Source: Physcomitrium patens
Lineage: Eukaryota; Streptophyta; Bryopsida; Funariales; Funariaceae
Reading direction: 5' to 3'
Length of the DNA: 64,000 bases
Assembly: GCF_000002425.4 (NCBI RefSeq)
Contig: NC_037255.1
Coordinates: forward strand, 13,421,626 to 13,485,625
Position numbers and translations under genes: made by a program. Below the pieces are notes generated by a model that made no database searches, was not told the DNA's origin, and saw nothing but the letters and a program-made list of their open reading frames with translations. Of the stretch, positions 21,311 through 34,498 are shown piece by piece; position 1 is the stretch's first letter, and each line of letters starts with the position of its first letter.

Positions 21311-24300
21311 ATGGGTGTGGATATGAAGGCTCCGGCTAAGCAGTCGCTGGGAGTCGGACTGCTCCTGTGCTCTGTAGTGATCCTCTCGGTGGTGAGCTCT
21401 GTGTATGGCCAAGTTCAGACAGATCCAGTGGATAGTAAGTTCTCTGTTCTCCTTCTCTACCTTCGAACTCCTATCAATTCCAGCATAACGAAACATCACC
21501 TTTCTTGGTGCCGCTTCTGTACAAATGCGTCTGTGTGTGTTCAAGAGATCCGTTAAGGCATCCCGACATCTGGAAATCTCTTGGGTCTGAAGAGAAAGAA
21601 AAGGCTCAGTACTATTCTCTCACCATTTAACGTCAAGCATAATTGCGGTTCGGAAAGGGAGAAGTAGGAGGGTAATAGAGGTAAAGTGAATTACATCAAT
21701 CCTTCGGCGAGAAAGCATAAATATCTGCGGATTTTGCAAATCAAAGCATGAGTGCGGGCCGGCACTGTGTTCAAACACTTTGTTTCTGGTGCACCACAAA
21801 TTAGCGTAGTTTCTGTTGCTTCCATAGTTTCCGTCGGAATGCTGTTCTACAGGCTTTGAAATAAAGTGGGCTCCCTTAGAAACGGTGGTTGTGCTTTATT
21901 AATTAGTCCACGAATAGGTCGCCAGGTGAGTACAATGGAAGAGCGGTGTTTATAATGGGAAGTAGGTAGTCAGCATTGGCATTCGAGCTGCATCAGTCGC
22001 GAACTTCTGCACACTTTTGCACGATAAGCAGCTCTTTACGTTGAGTTTCTCAAACAAGTGCTCGAGTCGCCTTGTCCCATTTTCAAACTCATCAAGAGCA
22101 AACCCAGTCCATGCTTGCTGTTTCTCAGAATTAGGTTCGCGAGAGCTTATCATATTCACAAATTCTTTCTCGACAACAGTTGAATAGGAGTGTCCTTGTA
22201 ATGACTGCTGAGGTTCTACCTTGCAGAGCGAAGAATGTCTCTTGGGGTCGGCCAGCTGATTTTAGTTCAAACAGCACTTCCACATAGTTGGCATGAACTC
22301 AAAACCACTTTTCCACTGAACATACTGTTTAGTATGCTCACTTGCCTTGCAAATTTTTTGCACTTAGAAACCTCAATTTGTTGATGTCTTCTCTGCAGCA
22401 TTGAGTTTGAAGATGCTGTCTCCAGGCAAGCCTTCCCTCGTGGGTACAATATGGACGTCCGTTTACAATGTTGCTTCCTAAGGAAGTGGCCAAATGCTAA
22501 TGACTGCTTCTCCGCGGCTCACATTTTGCTTTTGTATGACTTGGGTGCAGCTACAGGCTTAATTTCCATGTGGTATGACTTAAAACAGAGTCAATCTCTC
22601 ACGGGGTGGACTCAAAATGCTTCTAACCCTTGTGGGCAGCAGTGGTACGGCGTTGTATGTGATGGCTCTTCTGTCACGGAAATGTAAGAACGTTATATTC
22701 CGAGTAGAACCTTTTCAAAATCTTACTGGCGCAGCATGCTGTCCTTGCTATCTGGATGAGTTCCCTTCACTACTTGTTTATAACTTCTTCAGGGTTGGCT
22801 TATCGTTTACCGTTGGAAACCATTTCTGTACTTGTTACAAGTTAGAATGTTAAATCATCACTTTACAGAATCATCTGCTCGTTGATTTACGGAGTAAGAA
22901 AGACTGAATATGATTGACTGGTCCTGATATCCCTTGTACTTATTCTGCTGTGTTGCAGCAAAATTGGAAGTCGGGGTTTGAATGGAAATTTTAATCCTTC
23001 GTACTTTCAAAACGCTTTTAAAAAGCTTCGAATTTTGTAAGAGCCTTTCCTTCGCACATGTTTCTTTAACTATGTAGTAGTGGTTACTGTTCTGATTCAT
23101 TTTTTCCTGTAGTGGTTTGTTGATATCTATGCTGCTTCACCAGTTATACGATTTACGGTTTTTTCCTCTCTAACTTTTCGATTGATCTGCTTTCAGTGAT
23201 GCTAGTAACAACAACATCGAAGGAAATATTCCTCAACAGTTTCCTACGTCTCTTACTCAAATGTAAATTTCGCTTAAACGGTAACTCTGCTGCTGTAAGA
23301 GATAGTTTTAACTTTTAGACCCTAGTCAATAAAGTGATCTCGCGCACAGAGTCTCAACTGTGCGGCCTTAAAGATTGACATTTTTTCAGATCTTCGCGGT
23401 GTGAAACGTCCTTCTGAGCATATTTTCCGTTGATTACAGGATATTGAACAACAATAAATTGACCGGAGGTCTCCCACAGTTTGATCAATTGGGCGCCTTG
23501 ACAGTCGTGTATGCTTCACAGCTCTAATGATGTTGCCGTTACCCTTTTTGGCTACATATTTATGCACCTTAATACTAGATGGTAAAAATGTAAATTACAG
23601 AAGTGGTTACAATTACCAATGCTTTTCATCTGGCTACAGAAACTTGAGCAACAACAATCTGACCGGCAACATGAACCCCAACTATTTCAATGTGATCGTG
23701 AATGTGGAAACCTTGTAAGTTTTTTCGGACGTGACTTCTACCTCTCCTGACCAAGAGAACAAATACATCATTTGAATCAGAAACCTCGTGCACAATACTA
23801 GGACATAAGATTTTATTATTTCCTGTAATGAGAATTTGCTTCCGACCCACCACACAAAGATGATAAGCGGTACCATACTGTCTTTGTTTTCAGCGATGTT
23901 TCCTATAACCAACTTGAAGGCACTCTTCCCGACTCCATTCTAAACCTGGCCAAGCTTCGTTTCTTGTAAGTATCATGCAGCTTGGAGATTCCTTTCTCTT
24001 TTGTCTAGGCCTGCTAATTAGCTTATTTTTAAGATGTGCTTATTCTACAGCAAGATTCTCATTTGTTATGCGTTTATTCCATGCGGGCTTATTCTCAACG
24101 GCCATATTTATATTTGTAAGCTTCGTGGTTTCTTAGGAATTTGCAGAACAATAAATTTAATGGTAAACTTCCCGACGATTTCTCTCGGCTGAAGAATTTG
24201 CAGACTTTGTAAGTCATTGTTACACAATTCTCTTCTGTATTTGGTTGGATTTGAGAATCATCATATTAATGCACTTGAGGATTAGTTGCGCCAAGTTGAT

Positions 24301-26703
24301 GAAGAAGTATTTGCTAAATGTTGCCATCTCTGGATTGAAACAGCAACATTGAGAACAATCAGTTCACGGGTAATTATCCATCAGGTTTACCCAGTAATAG
24401 CAGGTACGACATTTTCTCTTGCTTAAAATATTGGATTTACTTTCCTTGACACGCCGTATAATTGTAATTCCTACTGTAGATTCATATCTTCGGCATGTAA
24501 AGGCTTAGTTGTAGGCTTTTGATCTCTGACGAATCTCCAGGTGCGGGCATTCCACTCTTTTGACATAAGCCCTGCTTCTCCCGCAGGGTTGGAGGAAATC
24601 GTCTTACATTTCCCCCACCTCCAGCCCCCGGCACACCTGCTCCCAGGACTCCTTCTCCTTCAGGAACATCGAATGGATCATCGTCGCATCTCCCTCTAGG
24701 GGCGATCATTGGAATAGCCGCTGGTGGTGCTGTGCTGCTTTTATTACTAGCACTCGGCATCTGTTTGTGTTGTCGTAAGCGGTCCAAGAAAGCATTGGGC
24801 GATCCAGAGGCCACGACCAGCAGCCGAAGACCGTGGTTCACACCTCCCCTCTCCGCAAAGAGCCAGAGTGATCCCAGCAAGAGCATAGACAAAACGACGA
24901 AACGCAACATCTTTGGCAGCAGTAAGAGTGAGAAGAAAAGTTCAAAGCACAGAGTATTTGAGCCAGGTAAATCACTTCCCTGCTGAGGATCCTCAAGTAT
25001 GTTGCATTCTACGATTGAGTTTGAGCAAGTCAAGTTGCTGGATCATGTGCTGATGGCTCCTTTTGCATTCGTTCACCTTACAGCTCCTCTTGACAAAGGA
25101 GCAGCCGACGAACCAGTGGTGAAGGCGTCTCCGCCCGTCAAGGTACTGAAGGCTCCTCCTTCATTTAAGGGTATCAGCGGCCTGGGTGCTGGACATTCGA
25201 AAGCAACAATTGGCAAGGTGAACAAGAGCAATATTGCAGCCACCCCATTCTCTGTAGCGGATCTTCAGGCAGCCACAAACAGCTTCTCCCAGGATAATCT
25301 GATTGGAGAAGGGAGCATGGGTCGCGTGTATCGTGCCGAGTTTCCCAACGGCCAGGTCTTGGCCGTGAAGAAGATCGACAGCAGCGCGTCGATGGTGCAG
25401 AATGAGGATGACTTCTTGAGTGTAGTAGACAGTTTGGCTCGCCTGCAGCATGCTAATACGGCTGAGCTTGTGGGTTACTGTATTGAACATGACCAACGGC
25501 TGTTGGTGTACGAGTACGTGAGTCGTGGAACCCTGAACGAATTGCTCCATTTCTCGGGTGAAAACACCAAGGCCCTGTCCTGGAATGTCCGCATTAAGAT
25601 TGCTTTGGGATCCGCGCGTGCTCTGGAGTAAGTTATCTCCGCTTGGCCTCTCAAGGATGTTTCACAATGTATCTGTTCGTACTTGGTTTTTAGTTTGTCA
25701 ACTTAGAATCGTCAGCCGTTGCCAGCCATAACATGTTTTGGGGTACAGGTACTTGCACGAAGTCTGTGCACCTCCCGTGGTTCACCGCAACTTCAAATCT
25801 GCCAATATTCTGCTAGACGATGAGCTCAATCCTCATGTTTCGGACTGTGGACTAGCTGCCCTTGCACCATCTGGTTCTGAACGCCAGGTCTGTTCCTTAC
25901 AACGGACGTTGTTGTGTTGATGATACTTTTTCTCTTTGCCACTCAAGAATTTATCCTCTTTGTCAATATATCCTCGTACTTTCTGTGCCCTATGTGTACC
26001 TACTCAAATGTACCTGACTTTTATGAATCGTCATCTACAATTGGCAGGTGTCGGCACAAATGTTGGGCTCTTTCGGTTACAGTGCCCCTGAGTACGCCAT
26101 GTCTGGAACCTATACCGTGAAGAGTGACGTCTACAGCTTCGGTGTTGTAATGCTGGAGCTACTCACTGGGCGCAAGCCTTTAGACAGCTCAAGACCACGA
26201 TCCGAGCAATCTTTGGTACGATGGGCCACACCTCAATTGCACGACATCGACGCCCTTGCACGAATGGTGGATCCGTCGTTGAAGGGCATCTACCCTGCTA
26301 AATCACTCTCTCGGTTTGCTGATATAGTCGCCCTTTGCGTCCAGGTATTCTCTTCCCATTTACTACGTTAACATTACAGAGTTAATACTGTTGCCTGATT
26401 AGCTCGATCGGTATCCTAGCGGTCTTGCAAAGGGTCATAATACCTCAAATGTTGATGGGAACTTCACCGCTTGAGTTGAAGGAGACAAGCCGGAGTTGAT
26501 TTATCTTCCTCGATAATTGAAGTTTTCCTCTAACACTTGTGGTTTTGCAATGTGATGTGCAGCCGGAGCCCGAGTTCCGACCCCCGATGTCTGAAGTGGT
26601 GCAGGCACTTGTAAGGCTGATGCAGCGTGCGAGTCTGAGCAAACGCAGATCGGAGTCCGCTGTTGGAATTGAGTCGAACGAGCCATCTGAGACTTCACTT
26701 TGA
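21311..26703 (+). CDS. SRF: STRUBBELIG-RECEPTOR FAMILY (SRF) LRR receptor-like pseudokinase
   Basis: Fourteen coding exons: 21311-21434, 22551-22683, 22959-23036, 23197-23262, 23440-23508, 23640-23714, 23894-23965, 24137-24208, 24344-24403, 24587-24966, 25084-25627, 25749-25887, 26048-26344 and 26563-26703. They sum to 2250 nt and encode 749 aa, a usual SRF length. Order: signal peptide (about 1-33); SUB-type N-terminal domain with the C..W.GV.C pair ([12 protein letters not shown]); six short leucine-rich repeats; proline-rich linker (about 258-275); membrane helix (about 286-312); juxtamembrane region; kinase domain with GEGSMG (451-456) and Lys472. The catalytic loop is HRN instead of HRD (570-572) and DFG is DCG (590-592), as in known SRF members, which act as atypical kinases in cell-surface signalling. 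All introns are GT-AG. The LRR exons share one phase. Confidence 0.95.
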
Positions 26704-27908
26704 GAGTACTGAAGCGCCCACTAGCCTAATCGTGCATCTTTGGCCATCTCGTTTCTGAGTGGAACACAAGCTGGGTATATTCTTTGGTGGTTAAGCAACA
26801 TTTTGTCACAATTTGAACTTCAGCTGGAGAAGGGTCTGTAGTGTTGAAGAAAACGAATGCAAAGCGTTTCGGCGTGGATGTGCTTTGAGAACTTACAAAA
26901 CTCATCAAGACTTTGAAGATCTTTGTATTGCATCGAATCCTTTCAATCAGTCTCGGGTAGGATCAGTTCCTCTGTATCGGATACCCTTTTCATCCTAACA
27001 TGGGACCCTTTTAATCCAGAGGATGGAGTGCTTGGAATAGTGACCTTGGTCGAGATTTCATTGTGAAGCCTTGGTTTCGACTTGTAATCCTAGATCTCAG
27101 TTCACCGTTAATTTAGATAAAAATGTGCTGATAGTCTCATTTATTGTGCTTTCATGGCCAGGTTATTTTTTCCTCTTTCAGAAGCCTTCTTTTGTTTCAG
27201 CCATCTGTTCTTTGTGAACTAATCTGCCTAGTAGCCAAGTAACAGCATTGTTCCATCAATCAGCTTGATGCACGCTTTTCAATACCTACGTTGCCGTCTA
27301 GTTTTAGTCCTTTGATGTAATTATGTTGCTTATAAACAGTGAAATTGTTCACTACAAGCTGTTTCTCGTCTGGATACCTTCCATTTAGTTGTGAATGACG
27401 TGAAGACACTGTCCTTTAAACGCATATCCAGTGGACTGAAAGCTCGAGCAGACCACCAGAATACTTTCAACATCAATATCGACTATTGAGTAGTGCAAAA
27501 AACAATACTGAATTCTCGCCAGTTGGGTGTACTAATAAACTCAATAATGTCTTTCCCAAACGATATCTACTATGATGAATTAATAATTTCATATACCCAA
27601 TTGGTATGGCTTTGAATAAATTAATAGTCACCGCCACTGAATAGCACCATGATCAAAAATATTTGCTTGATTGACTATTTTCAGGTCTTGATTGTTTCGT
27701 GTACTTGAGAAATGTTGTTCAAAAACTTAATACTGCATACAAATGTAGTTATTTTAAATAAGTCAAAGATGATTGTGTTTAAAGTAGTGCATTGTTAATG
27801 CCATCACAATTTTTGCTATTGCCACCACAACTCCATAAAAATTTTAAACAAAATTTAGTCAAAATTTATTATTTTCTATTGTCACTTCAATCATTTTTTC
27901 ATGGTTGG

Positions 27909-27939
<31 letters not shown>

Positions 27940-28369
27940 ACACTATATACCTTAGCAACCAATCATTGCCTCTTACTATGATTAAGAATAAATAAGTAAA
28001 TATATATATACATTGGCAGCCAATTAGTGCCCCTTAAAAAACACATACAATCTACTTTGGCAATCCATGCCCCCTACTAACCAAGCAATGGGATTTTTGG
28101 ATGCGTAGATGCTTGATTTTATTTATATAAGTAGATAGGAATATATTAACCATATTTTGATTAGAATAAAAGAACTAAAGAAATATATTTAGTGGGTGGT
28201 AGGTTGTGGCAACAATAGCAAAAATTGTGATGGCATTACCAATATCTTAAAAATATTATCAGAATTTATATAAATGATGATATTTATTATTTATTATTTA
28301 TTATTTTTTGTATTTTTTGTATTGTAGTGGATGGATTCTTTGAGTTATTATATTTCTAACTTTTATGTT
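26704..28369. other. 3' flank of the receptor gene, then AT-rich DNA
   Basis: 26704 to about 27500 probably contains the 3' UTR; no unambiguous poly(A) signal stands out. From about 27500 the sequence turns AT-rich with a (TA)n run at about 27910-27932. The phrase ATTTTTGCTATTGCCACCACAA at about 27810 reappears inverted near 28205-28222 (GTGGCAACAATAGCAAAAATTGTGATGGCAT), giving a widely spaced inverted repeat. Confidence 0.4.
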
Positions 28370-28584
28370 TTTGATGTGAGAGACAATTACTTGTCTCTAT
28401 GAAGGCTATGTGACTTACAATATGTCATGTTAGTTAAGAAAGATATGTACATATAAACAAATAAAAAAGCTCTTTTGAGAGTAGAAAAGAATGTGATGAT
28501 GTAAAAATCATTCATTCAATATTGGTAGATATTTAGAATTTTGAATATCTTTTTATCCAAATTTATGTGATACATGGGGAACAG

Positions 28585-28590
<6 letters not shown>
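28370..28590 (+). repeat. LTR-like fragment
   Basis: The text has the look of an LTR promoter, R region and leader: TATA-like TACATATAAACA near 28450, then GAGAGTAGAAAAGAATG, then ATTCATTCAATATTGG. It could belong to the copia relic at 29866-30690 or to a separate insertion. No second copy is visible, so this rests on appearance only. Confidence 0.25.
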
Positions 28591-28630
<40 letters not shown>

Positions 28631-29308
28631 TGTTTAAAAAATTAAAAATAAATGTCAATTTATCATTGATTTTTTTTGAATTGGAAGGAAATAACATTTT
28701 GAGAGTGTCTTCTTTATGAAGTTAGATCAAAATCAAAAGAGGAAAAAAGAGCAATGAAACAAAGGGGGTGTGTATTTAGGTGTAAAATTATTTTTAAAAG
28801 GCTTCTCAATGAGAAATGAAGAAATGAGAATTTTTTTATTAGAAGTATGTTCTTGCAACTATTGTAAAATATTTCAAATTGAAGTTTGGAAAGAGTGGTC
28901 CATAAAATTTGAGAAATTATGGTTTTTTGCAGCAGAATAAAAAGCAATAGTATAAATTAATAATGCAATAATATTACCATCATTAAAAACTTCAATGCTC
29001 TAAGTCATATCATAAACCAAATAGTTATACTATTAATAAAATTTGATTAATGACGTGATGAATTTTAATTCTTATTCTGATATTTATTTAACTTATAAGA
29101 AGTTGAGTTCTTTTGACAAAAAAGAATCAAGTTTAGATTTATTATTTGAATACAAATTATAATTAAAGCAAGTTATCAAAAATCATTTTAGAAAATGTAT
29201 CATTAAAAACAAAATCAATTTGACTTATTATAGTTATCAACAATAAATAGAATGAATTTTATGAAATATAAAATAAATCTATTTCTTCTTTCAATATATA
29301 TTGGATTG

Positions 29309-29344
<36 letters not shown>

Positions 29345-29865
29345 AGTATATCAATGAGAGCATATTTTAAAATATAAAATGAGCTTTTTTGAAGAATTAG
29401 TGTAGTATCAAATGGATTGAGTTGTTGGTAGAATTAATAAATTTTTTTAAAAAAGACAAATTACATTTTAAAAGTTAATAATTCTATCTACAACTCAATC
29501 CAAGCTATTACATCACCTATTTAAATATATCTATAATAACTTTTGAAATTATAACAACGTATCATTATAAAATCCTTAAGATATTTATTATCTAATAATT
29601 ACTATTTGATCCTATTTACTCAAATATTCTTATATTACAAGTAATTAAAGGTTTTAAAGTCTATTATACTTGTTAATTTTATATACCTATCTTTTACAAG
29701 TGTTTTGTTAAAAAATCAACAATATTGTATTTTTTTTATAAAATGCACAATTTTTATTATTCCATATTCAATTTTTTTTCTTCTGAAGTGATGTTAAATT
29801 TTAATTTATTCATTATTTTTATTCTTTGTAAAAGTAAGGCATTTTTAATTAAAATATATGATTTA
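28591..29865. other. AT-rich non-coding with TA microsatellites
   Basis: (TA)n runs at about 28594-28625 and 29311-29341. An imperfect inverted repeat lies at about 29410-29510 (TTGAGTTGTTGGTAGAATTAATAA against TTAATAATTCTATCTACAACTCAA), separated by about 40 bases, which could fold as a long hairpin. No gene. Confidence 0.45.
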
Positions 29866-30687
29866 AGTTGCTTCCATTTAGACAAGTCTAATGTCTTTTA
29901 AATATTGCCTTATATGGTATCCCCACAGCACAATAATTTATAGGCATATATTTTGTGTCCAAATTTAATCTTATAATAATAGGTTGTTTCTTGCAATTCA
30001 TAAAATAGCTTCCAATCCACCAAAAAACATATCTTGTGCCAAATCTTCTATTATCTACTTCTTTAGCCCAATCTTCATTACAATTATTTAGCAAATTATT
30101 GGTCCTACAACCAATACACAATATATGGTCCAAAAAGTCTTTTAAGTTCTTTATAATTTCTTTTATTATTATCTAATATATAAGACCAACCTTCAGCAAG
30201 TGTTAATTTATTATACTCATTGTATATGCAAGATCCACTCTTATAGTTACTATTACATACATAAATGAGTCTACAACTACCTAATATAAAAACTATTTTA
30301 TGTCAACTCTAACTTGTATAAATTTATCTTCCAATAGCTTCATCAACTTTTAGTTGGCTTTAAGCTGAATGCCAATAGGCTTGCACTCCTTCATGTTAAA
30401 GTATTTTAATATTTCTTGAATGTACTAGTTTGGGCTTATTCTTATAATGCTTTTAGCACAATCATTTATAAATTGATTTCTAAGATAATAGTACAATTCT
30501 TTTAGGTCACTCATCTCATATTTATTTTATAATTTTTCTTCAACAATTTCATTTTTTCTATAGTGTTTGCTAAAATAATTAATTTATTGATACAAAAAAA
30601 TAAAGACCAATTTTATAAACTAAATATCAAGAAGAAACCTTTCTTTTCATAGTTCTAAATTAATAGTTGCAACTGATTTAATTTTTT

Positions 30688-30690
<3 letters not shown>
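29866..30690 (-). mobile_element. Ty1/copia relic: reverse transcriptase end and RNase H
   Basis: On the minus strand, fragments in one or two frames match the copia RT to RNase H succession. These are EMSDLKELYYYL and YIQEILKYFNMKECKPIGIQ (RT thumb), VDSFMYVIVTIRVDLAY (RT connection), LDHILCIGCRTNNLL, and then CNEDWAKEVDNRRFGTRYVF with the KKQP element, the conserved RNase H start seen in copia elements. Several in-frame stops show that it is dead. Neither the RT catalytic box nor integrase is readable, and no LTR pair could be identified with confidence. Confidence 0.8.
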
Positions 30691-30733
<43 letters not shown>

Positions 30734-30950
30734 AAAATTTAAATTTTACTTGAAAAAATAGTACTTGTAAGAAAGATAAAATGTACATCAACTCTAAACA
30801 TTCCTTGCACTAATTGTTTTATTTAACATCTTTTGCACTAATTGTTTTATTTAACATCTTTTGCATCTTTTAACTTTTCTATTCAATTTATTTTCATATT
30901 TTTTTATTTTATTTTATTTGCTTCAAACACACCTAAGTCTTCTTTTCAAC

Positions 30951-31010
<60 letters not shown>

Positions 31011-31381
31011 TTTTATTATTTTTATTAAAATTTTTTATTTTAAAAATATCTTATCAATCTAAAAATTAAATATTAAGATCTAAAATAAGCCTATGTTTAT
31101 TCAAAATGTAACTAATCACAAGTTCTAAGACCATTAATTTTGTTATTATTATTCCAATTTCAAATCCAAGATTTTCAAAGTTATTCCTTGATTTAGAAAA
31201 TAATATGTGTTCGAATTTAATAAAATTTCATCTTTTATTACAAAATAAAAATAATAAAAATAATGAAAATGCAATGGAAATGAGTAATTCAGCTTGTTAA
31301 ATAAGTTAGTTCTAAAAATTTGGATTTATTCTCTTGAGAAAATAAACATATTTTTGTAACTAATTTTTATCAAAATTATTC

Positions 31382-31418
<37 letters not shown>

Positions 31419-33000
31419 TTTCCAACAAGCAAGTTGAACTTCAAATAGTCATGTTACTTGCTCCTATATAATATTTTTTTTAATACATGTTTATTATTAT
31501 ATTCATTATTTATTTATGTTTTTTTCGGATTGTATAATTTTTTAAAAAAAATAGGCCACATTCCATGTTTAGACTTTCTTTTTAAACTTCAAAAAGAAAA
31601 CATGTGGCAAAGAAATTAAGGTTGAAAAGAAAATTTGAGCCTTATCAAAATCTTACATAAAAAAAGCAACCAATATCTACCACTCTATTTCTTTGATAAA
31701 AGTTTGACAACTTGAAAATCATAATTACATAATTTAAAATACCAATTTTCTTACATATGCAAATAGTGATATCATACAATATGAAAAAAGTCACTATTAC
31801 ATGTAGAACATTAATCCTTTTATTCTTTCATAGATACATTTAAACTTGCAAAACCCTATTAGTTTAATACAAAGTTCAATTCACCCATCCATATACATAA
31901 CTACAATTAATATCAACCAAATAGAAACCAACGTTTTTTTGTATATGCTATGCTTTCTTGTTATCTTGTTAAATCCAAAAGCTTCCCATTGGCAAATCTT
32001 TCATTTTAATTAAATTGGTTTTATTCCTCTCTTTGCATTTTTTTATGTTTTTGTTTTTGTTTTTTGTAATCCTTATATATGAGTTTTTGACACTTTCTTA
32101 TAGATTTATTTTTCTTTTTTATTTATTTATTTCTAAATTATTCAACTAATCAATCACTTGTTTGTTTTATTATTATTATTATTATTATTATTATCATCAT
32201 TTTTTTTGTTTGTTTGTTTTTTATTTTTTATTTTAAAAAAAAAAAGACAATATATACACATTGTTACATCAATGAGCTTTTGAATACTTTACTAAGTTCT
32301 CTCTTATATTTTTTGTAGAAGTCTAAGACTTCCTTAGCAACTACGGAGCAAAGTATGCTTTCTTGCCTTGCAAGGTAGCCTCATAATTGCACAAACAAAC
32401 AATTTATCCTACACATGCATATCAAAAAATATAAAAATAAAATTTTAGCTAATTAAAATTTTGTTTCCTCTTAAAAATAAGATGCATATATATATCCTCC
32501 AAAAATCTTCTTCATTAAATAAATAAAAAATACAAAAAAGAATATAAGAGATCTTTTCCAAAATGTAATAGATATTTGTCTCTATTTTAGTCATTTATTT
32601 TTTAAAAAATACAACATAATTTATTGATACCTTAAAATATTCTAGTCAATACTTTAGAATCTTTGAACGGAGGCCTTAGAATATCTTAGCTAACACCTTA
32701 GTAAAAATTAGAAAGATCTAACAATTTCAAGGTAGGATCTTTCTAATTTTCTTTCATGCTGGTACTTTGTACACTTGTCTATCCAATCTTCTTTACACAC
32801 AATTTAACAAAAAAGTACAATTTTTTCATTTTTTTATTTTAAAGAAATTAATTTACAGCATTCAAAATCCCTAAATATATATATATATATACATACATAC
32901 TACAACAAAATATGTATACTTCAACATTGGGCTGCCACCACTTCTCCTGTAGAACAAGAGCATGCACAGTTGACTCAACAACCATAGGAACAGCCCTTCA
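30691..33000. other. AT-rich repeat-dense block
   Basis: No gene. (TA)n at about 30691-30724; a compound (CT)n(TA)n at about 30956-31010; (TA)n at about 31386-31419; (TTA)n at about 32169-32196; (TA)n with (CATA)n at about 32877-32898. A short imperfect inverted repeat (AGAAAGATC...GGATCTTTCT) lies at about 32709-32738. Confidence 0.5.
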
Positions 33001-34498
33001 AGCAATACCAGCTTAGATTACGACCACATATAAAGTATGTATTAGAGCCATCCAATCCTAGTCTCAGAGTGCCAAGAGTCGACTCTCAAAGACGGCCAAT
33101 TCTCTGTTAAGACCACCACACAGACCTTGGAGCTGGAAGCCAACATGCTAACATCCATAACATCCGGGTTACCAAGAGTATCCTTTTTGAAGTGGAGAAA
33201 ATGAACACCCACTTTGTGAGGTGAAAAAAGTGATAAACAGAGGCTTCGCGCGACAAGTTGAGGAAGACCCACTGCGGACACTTGCCGAGCTGGATGATTT
33301 GACTGCATAACAGCTCACAGTTTATCATCACATCAAAAGTGGGCATCACTGTTAGAGCAACGTTGGAAGTTGAAGCCTCAGTATGTGGAAACACCGTATT
33401 GGCTCACGTTGAATGAGTCGGAGAAAGGAAAGTTTCGGAATCATGTTGTTATCAGAAAGACAATCTGTGGCTCAAACCAGAAGGAAGTGTGTTGATCGAG
33501 GTGCTGCGTCCATGACCTTTGAATAAATGCATCTATTTGTGGTGGTATTTTTGCCTTCATGGTTAACCTCAGCAGCGGCAGCCTCACATTGTGATGGACG
33601 TGTTCTACTTCACCACCCACAACCAAAACCTGCATGCAATGGCAGTTAATGAATCCATACTTGGCTAAGATGGTCGTGGCACAAGATGCTAGGGTGGTAG
33701 GCAGTCTCGGCTTTCAACGAAACAAGGCACACATGTGCAACATTTCAGTGGGCGGCTCTTCTTCCGATGCAAGACGACTGCTCACGTCACTTCCCGACTT
33801 TGATACCACCATGGATTCCCGTGTGTGGTTACATGAAAGATTCGACACGTGCTTTTCTGTACTTATTCACTGACGTCGTCCACCGTTTTCATATTGTGGC
33901 TAGCTCAGTTTGATCCCGTAGAAGCGTGTTTGAATTTCAATTGATGAACGAAATAGAACCAATCCTCTTGCTCTTTTCCTACTAGTGCTGTGGTTGGTTG
34001 TTGAAAGCTTGGTCTGAGTTGAAAGACAAAACGAGAGAGAGAGACCATGACAGTTTGCAGCCGAAGGTCACGGTATCTGCCTTTCGGTTTTCATTTGACT
34101 TTTCAGATAGAGGAAAAACGAGCTAGTTTTTTCGATAACTGTGTGTTGCGGGATTCGACCCCATGATTGAAAGAGCGGATCAGAACAGTGAGGTTTTGTT
34201 ACAATGAGAACTGTACAAGGCTCACACATAAACTCATTCAAGAACTGCAAATTGGTTTGATTGCAGGAACAGATGCCATAAGTTGCGTGCTGTCAACAAA
34301 GGAGAAATAAATAAATTAAAAAAATGAAAACTTATAGGTTACAATGTACAGGGAGCGAAGCTGAAACTCCACCAAGGGCAGTAATACGTTACAATAATCA
34401 TCAAGATATGGTAGATGTGAAAAACATCAATTTAACTCTTAAATCCCTGTGCATCTAACAAAAGGCATAAAAGAAAGGTGGAATGCGCTTTTTCGGCG
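33001..34498. other. medium-GC flank of the GNAT gene with unassigned coding-like minus-strand frames
   Basis: The minus strand of 33042-33635 has three staggered open stretches that together resemble one frame-shifted protein. They include VALTVMPTFDVMINCELLCS, LSREASVYHF and VGVHFLHFKKDTLGNPDVMD. I recognise none of it. Part of 33.9-34.5 kb is presumably the 3' UTR of the minus-strand GNAT gene ending at 34499. Confidence 0.3.
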
